Both the position numbers and the translations under genes were made by a program. Shown here one piece after another: positions 9,144 through 17,562 of a stretch of DNA of 36,327 nucleotides. This DNA is from Alphaproteobacteria bacterium. Lineage in GTDB: Bacteria > Pseudomonadota > Alphaproteobacteria > Bin95. How positions within the stretch are numbered: the stretch's first letter is position 1; each line of letters starts with the position of its first letter. A model generated the notes under the pieces. That model made no database searches. It saw only the letters and a list, made by a program, of their open reading frames with translations, and was not told the origin of the DNA. Where the stretch lies: contig JAPORR010000065.1 in the NCBI GenBank assembly GCA_026710105.1, forward strand, positions 1 to 36,327. The letters are read 5' to 3'.

Positions 9144-9607
9144 GAGTCCTGCCCTCCAACGATTCCGCGGAACACCTCCTCAGGCGCATCGTCGAACTCC
9201 CCGATCCGCCGCCTGCCCGGCCGGATACCCAGCCCGGGCAGACGATCGAGCTCACGGTCGAGACCGTAGATCGACCGGTCGAAGGGTCTGGTCACGTTCT
9301 CGCGCCAGACATCGCGCGCCGCATCGCAAAGCTCGCCCAGAAGATCGGGCAGGGTCGGAAGACGGATCAACGTGTCCCAGCTCGGGAAAGCGAGCAGGTC
9401 GCAACTCATGTCGAAGATCGAGTCCGGGTCTCCTATCCCTTCATCCTGGTGCCGGATCAGCACCTGATCGCGCTCCACACCCCGGACAGCCGCCTCCTCC
9501 AGCGCCGACACCACCGCAGGATCGCAATCCGCCGATCCGCCCGACTGAGCCGCCGCCGGCGACGCCATCAAGGCAAGTGCCAGAAATACCCATCCGCTCT
9601 TCTTCAT
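9140..9607 (-). CDS. Exported transfer protein in the TraV position
   Basis: 155 residues. ATG 9607 begins a textbook signal peptide (MKKSGWVFLALALMASPAAA) with GGGGAG nine bases upstream. An in-frame ATG at 9685 also has a strong GAGGAG five bases upstream, ten bases after the DotO stop, and would add 26 residues before the signal peptide. Translation may begin there, but I prefer the signal-peptide start. The mature protein has three cysteines (DCDPAVV, MSCDLLAF, ELCDAARD) and a charged C-terminus. It ends with ATGA overlap into the TraW-position gene. No family is recognised beyond this syntenic position. Confidence 0.6.
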   Translation of the reverse strand: MKKSGWVFLALALMASPAAAQSGGSADCDPAVVSALEEAAVRGVERDQVLIRHQDEGIGDPDSIFDMSCDLLAFPSWDTLIRLPTLPDLLGELCDAARDVWRENVTRPFDRSIYGLDRELDRLPGLGIRPGRRRIGEFDDAPEEVFRGIVGGQDS

Positions 9608-9694
9608 CTTCGATAACTCCCCCATGTAAGCCGCCAGACGGATCAGTGCATGCGGGAGGGCAATCCCTGCGTCCCGAACCATCATTGCGTCTCC

Positions 9695-12676
9695 TCACCC
9701 AGGACCCGGCGCCATGCCCACAGCCTCCTCGCACAGCGCATCCGTCACGTCCGCTTCGGAGTTCGAGGACTTCACGCCGCGCCGTTCCAGCGCGGCCAGT
9801 TCTGCCTCGATCCGGTCCCGCGCGGAGCCCGAGGGGAAGGCCTGCGCCAACACGGCACGGCCGCGGATGGCCCCGAGCCGTTCCTGCACCCTGTTCCTGA
9901 GAGCGACATCGCGCGGCGCCGTGTTCAGCGCCCAGAGCTCGACCGGGCCCACGGAATTCACCAGAACCTGCTCGAAGCGGGATCCGTCGTCGGCGACCGC
10001 GATATGCAAGGCCGGCGCCCCCGCAGCGGACGGTCCCGTCAGGCTGAACCGCACCGCGCTGGCCGCCGCCTCTCCCAGCCCGAACATCTCTGCCTGGCTT
10101 CTAGTCTCATCTTCCTTCAGCCCGCTCGCGCCCAGAATCCAGAACCCCGTCGCAAGGTCTGCCAGCGCGCCGAAATCCCCATGCTTCTGCGAGGCCAGCA
10201 TGACTCTCACGCGCTGCTTGCGAGCCTCCCGCGCATCGCGGTCCACCTGCGCCACGATGGCCGGCGCCGCGCTCGTGCGGTGGAACTCGTCATAAACGAG
10301 CCGCTTCGGCGTCTCCCGGGTCTCCCTGATACGGTCCGCGTGCCATTGCCGGTATTTCTCCGGAAACGCGCCGACTACCTCCTCGCCGATCCACCAGTGC
10401 CGGGTCAGCATATGCCGCACCAGCATGTACATCGCCGCCGTCTGGCGATCGTTCTCCGGGGTTCCCTGGGGCGCGACCGCACCAAGATCGACAGCCGCCA
10501 CACGGACATGCCCGAGGTCGAAGGCCGTCGGCGCGAACAGGATCGGCCACTCGCCCGACAGCGCCGTCAGGATCCTCACCACGGCATCCGTCACCGGTTC
10601 GCTCGTGCCCGCATAGGTCGCCCGGCCCACCAGGTCCTGGACCTCCTCGCTGCGCACCGCCTGAAGGCAATGCTTCAGCGTCGGCACCGCATAACGCTGC
10701 GCCCGTCCCGCCGCATCGATCTCGCCGGCGTCGAACAGCGCATCGACCACGTCCCACCAGAGCGGTTCCGCCGGCAGGTTGACCGCGCGCCGCGCCAGTG
10801 CCGCATCCACCTCCGGATCGGTCGCCCTCGAATAGGGATGCGGTGCCACCCCGGCCTTGCCGTCCTCGCACCGCCTGTAAATCGCGTCGATCATCGGCGA
10901 GATCGTCTGCGCCACGCCGTCCGGCACGCCGTCGGCACCGGCAGGCGTCAGCATCAGGCCAAGCAGGTTCGACAGGAACGCCCGTTCCGAAGGTAGCGGG
11001 TAGCGGCATCCGAGTTGCGTGTCGCAGGGATTCACCGCATGCGCCGGCGTCATCTGCAGCGAGAACCAGCCCGCCTCGTAACGCCGTTCCGGCGGCAGCG
11101 CATCGCGGATCAGCGAGATCAGCCCCGAAGCCGACGGCCCCACATCCATGGTCGCCAGCAGCGGCAAGCGTCCCGCCCCGCCCTGTAGACAGAACGCCAT
11201 CGACAGCGAGCCCAGCAGCACGCTCTTGCCCTTGCCCGGAATGCCGTGGACCAGATCGAACCCGAAATCGCCGCTCTCCTCCAGGCGGTATCCGAGGGGC
11301 TTGCCGTCCTCGCTCCGGAACAGGTAGTCCGACCGCTCGGGCCTGGCGGGCGACGCCGGCCGGAAGAGCGGAAGCATCTCCAGCACCGAGGCCAGCGGCG
11401 CGAGCGCGGGCTCCCCGGTACCGCCCAGGCTGAACCCCGGCACCGATCCAGCAAAGGCTTCGAGCGCATCTCCCACGAGCGGCGAGAACTCACCGTCACC
11501 CCAGCCCTCGCATATCTGCAGCGCACGACCGGTCCGACGCATCAGCGCCGCTTCTCCCGCCTCTCCGTCCACCCAGGTCAGCAAGCCCAGCCTGAGCCGC
11601 ACCACGGCCTGCTCGTCTGCCCGGAGCTGTCTGAGGCCGGCCAGCGCATCCCGCACATGCCTGCTGTCGGCAGACGTCGCCGCCAACAGCGACGAGCCCA
11701 CGAGCGCCAGTCCCGCCCCGCCAAGCCCGCCACTCTCGATCGACATCCAGAACCGGAACGGGATCCCGGCTTCGGCAAGCCCGCGCATCAACTCGTCGAA
11801 CGGTCGCTCCTGCCGCGGCCCCAGAACCATGTCGAGAGCGCCGTAGAGGCGGTTCCCGATCCTGAGGCCCCCATCCCGGACAGAAGGCTCCCGTACCAGG
11901 AGCTGGGGCGCGAGCGGCGGCGGAAAGGCACCCAGCTCCGGCGGCTCGGTGAACCGCGGCCAGACCTCGTCATCCGGCCCGACCGGACGCCAGTCCGGCC
12001 CAGCGGCATCCGGGCCGTTCAGAAGCTGGCGCATCCAACGGGTCGCTTCGTGCGCATCGAGAAGCTCCGCCATCAGACCCGCATCCTTCAGCAGCGCCGC
12101 CACCGTTGCCACGAACGCCTCGTGCCGGGGCGGGAGGCTGTCCGCCACATTCATCGGACATTGCGATTCCCTGGGTCGCGGCAACCACTCCTTCAAACGC
12201 CGCCGCAACTCCTTCTTCTCACGCTTTATCACCCCGGAAGCGAGCACCGACGGCCGCGTCCAGCAAGCCAACAGACAAACCTCTCCCGAGAGCAGCCCGC
12301 CCAGCCGCTCGACCCGTTCCGAGATCACGTCGTCGAGCGCCAGACCCAGCCTCTCGCACTGCCGCCGCTGGCGCGCCGCCGCACCATCGACCGCCTCGAG
12401 TGCCACATCCGGAGCGCGCTCCAGCATCACGTGAAGCACATGCCCCTTCGACAGGAACGACCCGTTCAGTCTTTCCCTGGCCAGAGCCACGAAATCGGCC
12501 AGTTCCGCCCGGCCGGTGATCACCCGCGCACCCTCGACGCGCACAAGGGACACCAGATCCCCGTCATTGCAGACCAGCGCGTCGTCGGCGAGCGCCACCG
12601 GCTGCATGAAGGATTCGAGCGGCTTGCGCCTCAGCGTCCACCAGAAGCGGATCGCGTCATTGAGCGGGCGATACAC
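9695..12676 (-). CDS. dotO: DotO/IcmB/TraU (VirB4-like) ATPase
   Basis: 993 residues, matching the roughly 1000-residue TraU/DotO family. Walker A is HGIPGKGKSVLLGS at about 478-490 and a Walker B-type RLVYDEFHR lies near 795. MLASQKHGDFGALADLAT follows, as in VirB4-like ATPases. The N-terminal half resembles the usual regulatory region (ALVCNDGDLVSLVRVEGAR). It is the cytoplasmic energy source of the type IVB channel. The start is GTG 12676 with GGGAGG five bases upstream, 12 bases after the DotP-like gene. The neighbours (DotP, DotE, DotG, DotH, DotI upstream; DotA downstream) keep the R64 tra order. Confidence 0.93.
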   Translation of the reverse strand: MYRPLNDAIRFWWTLRRKPLESFMQPVALADDALVCNDGDLVSLVRVEGARVITGRAELADFVALARERLNGSFLSKGHVLHVMLERAPDVALEAVDGAAARQRRQCERLGLALDDVISERVERLGGLLSGEVCLLACWTRPSVLASGVIKREKKELRRRLKEWLPRPRESQCPMNVADSLPPRHEAFVATVAALLKDAGLMAELLDAHEATRWMRQLLNGPDAAGPDWRPVGPDDEVWPRFTEPPELGAFPPPLAPQLLVREPSVRDGGLRIGNRLYGALDMVLGPRQERPFDELMRGLAEAGIPFRFWMSIESGGLGGAGLALVGSSLLAATSADSRHVRDALAGLRQLRADEQAVVRLRLGLLTWVDGEAGEAALMRRTGRALQICEGWGDGEFSPLVGDALEAFAGSVPGFSLGGTGEPALAPLASVLEMLPLFRPASPARPERSDYLFRSEDGKPLGYRLEESGDFGFDLVHGIPGKGKSVLLGSLSMAFCLQGGAGRLPLLATMDVGPSASGLISLIRDALPPERRYEAGWFSLQMTPAHAVNPCDTQLGCRYPLPSERAFLSNLLGLMLTPAGADGVPDGVAQTISPMIDAIYRRCEDGKAGVAPHPYSRATDPEVDAALARRAVNLPAEPLWWDVVDALFDAGEIDAAGRAQRYAVPTLKHCLQAVRSEEVQDLVGRATYAGTSEPVTDAVVRILTALSGEWPILFAPTAFDLGHVRVAAVDLGAVAPQGTPENDRQTAAMYMLVRHMLTRHWWIGEEVVGAFPEKYRQWHADRIRETRETPKRLVYDEFHRTSAAPAIVAQVDRDAREARKQRVRVMLASQKHGDFGALADLATGFWILGASGLKEDETRSQAEMFGLGEAAASAVRFSLTGPSAAGAPALHIAVADDGSRFEQVLVNSVGPVELWALNTAPRDVALRNRVQERLGAIRGRAVLAQAFPSGSARDRIEAELAALERRGVKSSNSEADVTDALCEEAVGMAPGPG

Positions 12677-12688
12677 GCTTGCCTCCCA

Positions 12689-13051
12689 CTACTGCATTTT
12701 CGGCCGCGCGATCGTTCCTCCGGTCGTCAGGTCCAGCGTCCCGGCCACCATGTCGATCGCAGCCGGAAAGACGACCATCAGCACGCCCGCCAGAATGGTC
12801 ATCACCACGCCCATCCCGCTCTGTTGCGCCGGATTGTCCTGGTTCTTCTTCAGCTTGTAGAACCCGGCCAGCACGAGAACCGCACCGATGATCCAGAACA
12901 GCCACTCGATAATCGCCGGGACGAACGACAGCGCCTCGCTGCCCTTCTTGGCCATGTCGCCCAGATCCTTGGCCATCGCCGGCTCGACCGCCGTGACCGC
13001 GAGCAGCGCCAACGCGCCGATGCTCCCTGTCCTCAAATTGTCCTTGTCCAT
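12689..13051 (-). CDS. dotP: DotP/IcmD/TraR-like small membrane protein
   Basis: 120 residues. An N-terminal signal-like hydrophobic stretch (SIGALALLAVTAVEPAMA) is followed by two membrane helices (IIEWLFWIIGAVLVLAGFYK and MTILAGVLMVVFPAAIDMVA) joined by KLKKNQDNPAQQ. That loop and the fold match the IcmD/DotP-DotE family, in which both members carry a short polar loop between helices. The start at ATG 13051 has AAGGAGG five bases upstream, 12 bases after the DotE stop. It was easy to miss because it sits inside a longer open frame. Role: inner-membrane core component of the type IVB system. Confidence 0.8.
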   Translation of the reverse strand: MDKDNLRTGSIGALALLAVTAVEPAMAKDLGDMAKKGSEALSFVPAIIEWLFWIIGAVLVLAGFYKLKKNQDNPAQQSGMGVVMTILAGVLMVVFPAAIDMVAGTLDLTTGGTIARPKMQ

Positions 13052-13062
13052 CGCTGCCTCCT

Positions 13063-13620
13063 TCAGGTCCAGTTGCCTTCCGAAATGTTGAACGGAGCGA
13101 TCCCGAGCGTGTTCTGAACCCGGTCGATCACCCAGATGATGTGCCAGCCGCAAACGCCGCCGATCATGTGCGCGAACGCTTTGCCGAGCGTCGCACCGTT
13201 CCGCTCGTCCGCCGCATCCCTGAGCACGAACCAGCTCTTCAGAAATGCCAGCACGCCCACCGCCTCGACGATCTTCAGAACCGCCCAGAGAACCCTCTCG
13301 TAGTCCCCGGACCGTTCGCCACCGGCATAGGCGAGGCTGGCACCCGCGCCTTTCGGCACCGCGCCGAACAGCGTCTCTCCCCAAGCGTCCAGCCATTGCG
13401 GAAAGGTCAGAAACACGATAGCCGCCAGGAAGGTCGCGGCCGTGCCATATCCCGACGGCCCCCGCAGCCCCTCCTCCCCGGACCGCATCAGCCTCAGCAG
13501 CGCCGCCAGGAACAGGACGCCCCCCAGCAGGTAGCAGACGATCGAGAGCAGCGCCCGGGCTTCCGGCATCAGGTTCGCCACCAGCGAGATCAGCGCCCCT
13601 CCGACCCCCTGGGACTCCAT
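13063..13620 (-). CDS. dotE: DotE/IcmC/TraQ-like inner-membrane protein
   Basis: 185 residues with four membrane helices: LLSIVCYLLGGVLFLAALLRL, TFLAAIVFLTFPQWLDA, a helix around VLKIVEAVGVLAFLKSWFVL, and a C-terminal one in GKAFAHMIGGVCGWHIIWVI. The GKAFAHMIGGV element is typical of IcmC/DotE-type proteins. The gene sits between DotG and DotP, as icmE-icmG-icmC-icmD and traO-traP-traQ-traR do in known systems. The start overlaps the DotG stop as ATGA at 13620, so translation is coupled. There is no separate DotF/IcmG gene between DotG and DotE; a coiled-coil protein at 17559-18323 may take that role. Confidence 0.82.
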   Translation of the reverse strand: MESQGVGGALISLVANLMPEARALLSIVCYLLGGVLFLAALLRLMRSGEEGLRGPSGYGTAATFLAAIVFLTFPQWLDAWGETLFGAVPKGAGASLAYAGGERSGDYERVLWAVLKIVEAVGVLAFLKSWFVLRDAADERNGATLGKAFAHMIGGVCGWHIIWVIDRVQNTLGIAPFNISEGNWT

Positions 13621-14750
13621 CAGCGCCCCTCACCGCGCGCAGCGGCTTCCACCCTCTCCACGGGAGGCGGCTGTTCCGGCTCGGGTTCCGGCGGCCGAAC
13701 CCGGCCCAACCTCTCGGCGAACATCACCGCCAGTTCGGCATTGCGCGGAATCTTCACCGTCCTGACCGACGGCGCCTGCTCCAACAGCACCTGGCCGACC
13801 CTCCCGGCCACTGCGGCCAGACCCGCATCCCGCGCCTGCTGTGCGGTTCGGGCGCGCTGGTCCGTGGCCACGGTGCCGCCGGCGCCGGTCACGACCCGCC
13901 GCTCCGGTTCCGCACGCGCGATCAGATACTGCTCCACAAATCCTGTCGCCGCCGGCAGCAGCACCCGCTCCCACCAGTGGTAGGACACATCCCCCGAAAC
14001 CCCGAAGCAGGCGCAATCGAGCCCGACGGCCACGGCATCGACCGACAATGCCTCGCCAGCAAACTCCAGCGAGGCCAGCCTTATCACCATGCGGTCGCGC
14101 ACGAGCTGGAACGCCCCGCGCGCAACCGCGCCGGCGAGCGGCGGCTGCAGGATCTCGATCAGCACCGGCCCCGGATAGTCGCTGTTCACCGCATGCAACA
14201 GCCGCGCATAGAACGCATCGCCCGCGCCCACCGCGGGCAGGGACCGGGCGGGCAGACCGACCTCTGCCCGCACTGCCTGTGCTTCGCCCGAGCCATAAGC
14301 AATCCGGCGAATGTCCGGCGGGCGGTCCATCGCCTCGACCAGCGCCGCAACGAACCCATCCAGACCACCACCGGACCCGACAGCCGCCTCGCGAGCCGGC
14401 GCCTCCCTCACGCGCCGCACCGGCTGAACGTCCGCCGGCACGCTTTCCGTGAGCGGCTCGCCGGCATCTTCCGTCTCGACGGTCACCTTCGCGCCGACCT
14501 CGGGCGGCGTGACCGCATCCCTTTCACCGCCCGCCGCCGCCGGCGTCACCACATCCACATGGGAGCCGCCCGTGCCAAGCGATTCCTCAAGGCGCTGGAG
14601 ATTCCGTTCCTCCAGACCCTGCTCATAAACTTTCGTCCCCTTACCTTCCGCGGGGTTCAGCTTCACACCGCTGTTGTCGGGCGCCGACTCCGCGAGCACA
14701 TCCATGGCCATCAGCGCCGCCAGCATGACCACCCATATCCGCGAACTCAC
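13620..14750 (-). CDS. dotG: DotG/IcmE/TraO (VirB10-like) channel protein
   Basis: 376 residues from a GTG at 14750 that overlaps the DotH stop (GTGA). The N-terminus is one hydrophobic segment (IWVVMLAALMAMDVLAES), then a disordered acidic linker to about residue 150. The C-terminal TrbI/VirB10-like domain follows, with the family block GDAFYARLLHAVNSDYPGP and ILQPPLAGAVARGAFQLV. It should span the envelope from inner to outer membrane. It is much shorter than Legionella DotG because the repetitive middle is absent, as in plasmid TraO proteins. The C-terminus is rich in Pro/Glu (PPEPEPEQPPP). Frames upstream of 14750 are shadow. Confidence 0.87.
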   Translation of the reverse strand: MSSRIWVVMLAALMAMDVLAESAPDNSGVKLNPAEGKGTKVYEQGLEERNLQRLEESLGTGGSHVDVVTPAAAGGERDAVTPPEVGAKVTVETEDAGEPLTESVPADVQPVRRVREAPAREAAVGSGGGLDGFVAALVEAMDRPPDIRRIAYGSGEAQAVRAEVGLPARSLPAVGAGDAFYARLLHAVNSDYPGPVLIEILQPPLAGAVARGAFQLVRDRMVIRLASLEFAGEALSVDAVAVGLDCACFGVSGDVSYHWWERVLLPAATGFVEQYLIARAEPERRVVTGAGGTVATDQRARTAQQARDAGLAAVAGRVGQVLLEQAPSVRTVKIPRNAELAVMFAERLGRVRPPEPEPEQPPPVERVEAAARGEGR

Positions 14751-15679
14751 CGGACCGCCCCTTCGGCCGCGCCCCAAAGTCCCGGCGCCGATCCCGCAAC
14801 CCCGAACCATCCCTCCCGGCCGTCCAGAGACACCAGCACGCGAGGCGCGGCCGGAAGGCGGTAGGCCCAGCGGCCACCGGAGCCTCTTTCTGCCGCCCAC
14901 GCCCCCGGAGACAGCACCACGTGGCGGGATATCAGAAGCAGATCGTCGCCATGTCGCCACGCCCGGTCGCCGGGCCCGCCTCCTTCGAGCTCCACATCGA
15001 TGGCACCCGCAGGAATCTTCCCGGCCAGCAATCCGGCCAGCTCCGCGTCGCCCGCATGGAAGCTCGCAGGGCGCATCAACGCCGCCGCATCCACGCCCGG
15101 ACCCGGCCGCGGCAGGCGCATCTCCACCCGGAAGTCGCTCTCCACACCGCCGCTGTCCCGCAGCAGCACCGCTACAGGCTCCGCCAGGTCACGCAGCTTC
15201 ACGACAAGATTGCCGCTCATGAACCGGCGCTGTGGCGCCAGATAGACCAGATGCCCTCCGGAGGCGTCCTCATTGCCCCCGCCCGGCAGGAACGCCGCAT
15301 CCACATGCACATCCTCGATCGGCCAGGGCGAGCCCGTTGTGTCCGTCCAGGACACCGCCGTCGTGAAACCCCGACGTAGCTCGACCACCGGCACGGTCCC
15401 GCCGGCGCCCGGATCGACCGATACCCGGCGTATCCGTCCCGTCGGCGGTGCGCCCGTGCCCTTTTCGGTCGCCAGTTGCGTCTGCCGCACCAGGACCCCG
15501 AGCAACTCGATCTGCTCCTGGGTGAGCGGCATCACCCGTCTCCCGGCATTACCCGCCTCATCGTCGGGAACGGCGAACTGCGGCCAGATGTCTTCCTTCT
15601 GCGGTGCCTGCGCCGATGCCGCGCCAATCAACGCCGCCGACGCGAGAGCAACCGCAACGATCCTCGACAAACGCTTCAT
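14747..15679 (-). CDS. dotH: DotH/IcmK/TraN outer-membrane core protein
   Basis: 310 residues with a signal peptide (IVAVALASAALIGAASA). Family blocks include VMPLTQEQIELLGVLVRQTQ and FTTAVSWTDTTGSPWPIEDV, the conserved DotH/IcmK strand motif. MSGNLVVKLRDLAEPVAVLL and a C-terminal beta-rich region follow. With DotC and DotD it forms the outer-membrane ring of type IVB systems. The start overlaps the DotI stop by ATGA. Length is close to TraN of R64 and Legionella DotH. Confidence 0.9.
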   Translation of the reverse strand: MKRLSRIVAVALASAALIGAASAQAPQKEDIWPQFAVPDDEAGNAGRRVMPLTQEQIELLGVLVRQTQLATEKGTGAPPTGRIRRVSVDPGAGGTVPVVELRRGFTTAVSWTDTTGSPWPIEDVHVDAAFLPGGGNEDASGGHLVYLAPQRRFMSGNLVVKLRDLAEPVAVLLRDSGGVESDFRVEMRLPRPGPGVDAAALMRPASFHAGDAELAGLLAGKIPAGAIDVELEGGGPGDRAWRHGDDLLLISRHVVLSPGAWAAERGSGGRWAYRLPAAPRVLVSLDGREGWFGVAGSAPGLWGAAEGAVR

Positions 15680-16323
15680 CCCGCCCGCCTCTGCCTCGTT
15701 GCCACGATCTGCTGGATGCCGATCCCCGCGAGCCGCTCCTCGAACGGAACGCGCATCACAAGCACCTTCGCCACCATCTTCGTCGACGACGTCTTCCGCC
15801 CCGCGTGAAACGTCACCAGCATCGGAAACTCCAGCTGCCAGCCCGCGCGGCCGTCCTCGAAGATCTGCGCATGCGTGATCACCGGCGCGCCCTGCGCCAC
15901 CGCGCTCGCCACCTGGAAATTGTCCCGGATACGGTCGAGATAGAGGCTCTCCTCGAGCCCCCCGACAAACGCCTCGTAACCCTCATCCGTGAAATATTGC
16001 CGGATCGCCGAAAGCCGGCGCTGCCAGTCCGAATGACCGAAGGTGAAACTCTCCGTGACCGCGGTCACCACCCAGTTCTTCAGCGAGGCATCCGTCTGCA
16101 CCGGCTCGTCCAGACCCTGCGCCTCGATCACCTTGCCGTTCGGCGTCACCGCAAAGGTCCGGTAAACCGTCTCGTGCTGATCGATATAGCTCCAGAGCGC
16201 CAGCGTCAGCATCACGTTCATCGCCAGCAGCACAAAGGCGATCCGACGCCAGCCGTGATGCGCGGCCCGCTCGAACGACAGGCTGCCGGTCGCCGCCGCA
16301 ACCGCTTCGCGAAGCCGGCTCAC
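15676..16323 (-). CDS. dotI: DotI/IcmL/TraM inner-membrane protein
   Basis: 215 residues. One N-terminal membrane helix (IAFVLLAMNVMLTLALWSYI) is followed by a periplasmic NTF2-like domain with the family elements RTFAVTPNGKVIEAQGLDEP, FGHSDWQRRLSAIRQYFTDEG and LEFPMLVTF. I chose the GTG at 16323 because it overlaps the upstream stop (GTGA) and has GGAGG eight bases upstream. The ATG at 16350 would extend the protein by nine residues and overlap its neighbour by 31 bases. DotI forms inner-membrane rings with DotJ in Legionella; no DotJ-like gene is seen here. Confidence 0.9.
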   Translation of the reverse strand: MSRLREAVAAATGSLSFERAAHHGWRRIAFVLLAMNVMLTLALWSYIDQHETVYRTFAVTPNGKVIEAQGLDEPVQTDASLKNWVVTAVTESFTFGHSDWQRRLSAIRQYFTDEGYEAFVGGLEESLYLDRIRDNFQVASAVAQGAPVITHAQIFEDGRAGWQLEFPMLVTFHAGRKTSSTKMVAKVLVMRVPFEERLAGIGIQQIVATRQRRAG

Positions 16324-16622
16324 CGGCCCGGCCTCCACGGGTCCCACCATGCGGCTGCGAAGGTCAACACGGTCCATCCGAAAAACCAGGCAAAACCCAA
16401 TCCGGCGAAACTCCAGGGACCGGCCTCCGTGCGCTCCCCTCGACACCACGCCAGCCGCAATGCGCACGGCATGAACCCGAGCGACGCATGCCAGAACAGC
16501 ATCAACCCATGCTCGAACGGCCCGCACCGCAGCAACAGGGTCTCACCCGCCCTGTAATGATCCGCCACCCAGCCGGACCCGCAGACCTGCTGCTGCATTG
16601 CGACGACAGTGTTCACCGTCAT
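16320..16622 (-). CDS. Small two-helix membrane protein between DsbC/G-like gene and DotI
   Basis: 100 residues starting at ATG 16622, which overlaps the upstream stop (ATGA). Two hydrophobic segments are visible: LMLFWHASLGFMPCALRLAW and FAGLGFAWFFGWTVLTFAAAWW, with a short basic loop between (RGERTEAG) and a tryptophan-rich C-terminus. Three cysteines lie in the N-terminal part and first helix. The family is not recognised. It sits tightly inside the tra block with coupled start and stop, so it is probably a small inner-membrane component of the transfer apparatus. Confidence 0.65.
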   Translation of the reverse strand: MTVNTVVAMQQQVCGSGWVADHYRAGETLLLRCGPFEHGLMLFWHASLGFMPCALRLAWCRGERTEAGPWSFAGLGFAWFFGWTVLTFAAAWWDPWRPGR

Positions 16623-17419
16623 CTCATCTCCCACCACTGCTGGAAATCCATGCCGATCGCCGAAACGACGCTGCCGTCTGCGCGCCGCATCAGCGCATAG
16701 GGCACGAAATCCGACCCCGTGCGCCGGAACAGCATGCCGTTCAGCCGGGCACCCGCCTCGGCATCCCGGCTCGCTGCCGGTATCCGATCGTCCCGGTGCA
16801 GGGACAGCCAGGTCCGCGCGCGGCGCTCCGCGCTCAGCACCGACGCTGCCAGGGATCCCGCCTGCTCGCTCCTGACACCCACAGGCACGACCCGCAGCCG
16901 GATCCCGCCTTCCAGCGCCCGCCCTGCGAGCGCCGCCACGGCCGCCCGGGAAGGGGGACAGGTCGGGTCGGCAAACACCGCCACCTGCGGTCCCTGCGTC
17001 CCGAGATCGAAGCCTTCCGCCATCAGGGCGAGCTCGAGCGCCGCCGATGCAGAGACCTGCTCACGTCCGTCCACCTGCGAGCGGTCCGGAGCTACCCGCG
17101 TCGCCGCCCCTGTTTCCGGAACATCGCGTCTGCCTGACCGAGGCGCAGCTGCAACCTGGGCCTCGGTCAGCTCGCTCCCGTCCGGAGCGAACAGCAGCCC
17201 CATCACGCCGTGGCCGGTCCCGTCCACATAAAGCGTGTAGGCCGAACGCCCGGGAGGAGAGACCAGCCAGCCCTTCAGAGAGCCACGCTGGCCCAGGAAC
17301 GTCACATCCGCCCCCTTCGCGCGGAGATCCGCCACCAGCCCGACCTCCTCGGCCACCGCCTTCCCGCCGGATGCCAGGAAAACAAACGCAGACACCCAAG
17401 CCGCACAAAGCCGCCTCAT
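16619..17419 (-). CDS. DsbC/DsbG-like periplasmic protein with altered active site (TrbB-like)
   Basis: 266 residues with a signal peptide (CAAWVSAFVFLASGGKAVAEE). The N-terminal domain carries LYVDGTGHGVMGLLFAPDGS and LTEAQ, typical of the DsbC/DsbG dimerisation region. The thioredoxin-fold block VAVFADPTCPPSRAAV follows. In DsbC/DsbG this site is CxxC, whereas here it reads CPPS, so the resolving cysteine is missing. IncI plasmids carry a DsbC-like TrbB for folding transfer proteins, so a chaperone or altered thiol role is plausible. ATG 17419 starts the signal peptide; an upstream ATG at 17446 would overlap the preceding small gene. Coupled by ATGA to the next gene. Confidence 0.75.
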   Translation of the reverse strand: MRRLCAAWVSAFVFLASGGKAVAEEVGLVADLRAKGADVTFLGQRGSLKGWLVSPPGRSAYTLYVDGTGHGVMGLLFAPDGSELTEAQVAAAPRSGRRDVPETGAATRVAPDRSQVDGREQVSASAALELALMAEGFDLGTQGPQVAVFADPTCPPSRAAVAALAGRALEGGIRLRVVPVGVRSEQAGSLAASVLSAERRARTWLSLHRDDRIPAASRDAEAGARLNGMLFRRTGSDFVPYALMRRADGSVVSAIGMDFQQWWEMR

Positions 17420-17436
17420 CGACCGACCGCCTCGCC

Positions 17437-17562
17437 TCACGTCCATACCAGGCCTCCCAGAAACAGCACTGTCCCCGCCAGAACGGCGATCCCCAGAAGC
17501 CGCGAACCGGCAATCCGACGCAGGATCCGGCCGACACTCACCAGCACGACACTCCCGTTCAT
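17437..17562 (-). CDS. 41-residue single-helix membrane peptide
   Basis: ATG 17562 overlaps the stop of the upstream coiled-coil gene as ATGA, and the frame ends at TGA 17437. The product has a basic stretch (RILRRIAGSR) followed by one clear membrane helix, LLGIAVLAGTVLFLGGLVW. The coupled start, the helix and the absence of any other gene in this gap argue that it is real despite its size. It would be an inner-membrane peptide with the positive segment cytoplasmic. No family is recognised. It is probably a minor structural subunit of the transfer complex. Confidence 0.6.
   Translation of the reverse strand: MNGSVVLVSVGRILRRIAGSRLLGIAVLAGTVLFLGGLVWT

Noticed and set aside
12689-13633. 314-codon leftward frame covering dotE and dotP
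   Set aside because: Only the part from ATG 13051 (with AAGGAGG) is coding in this frame; upstream is shadow of dotE.
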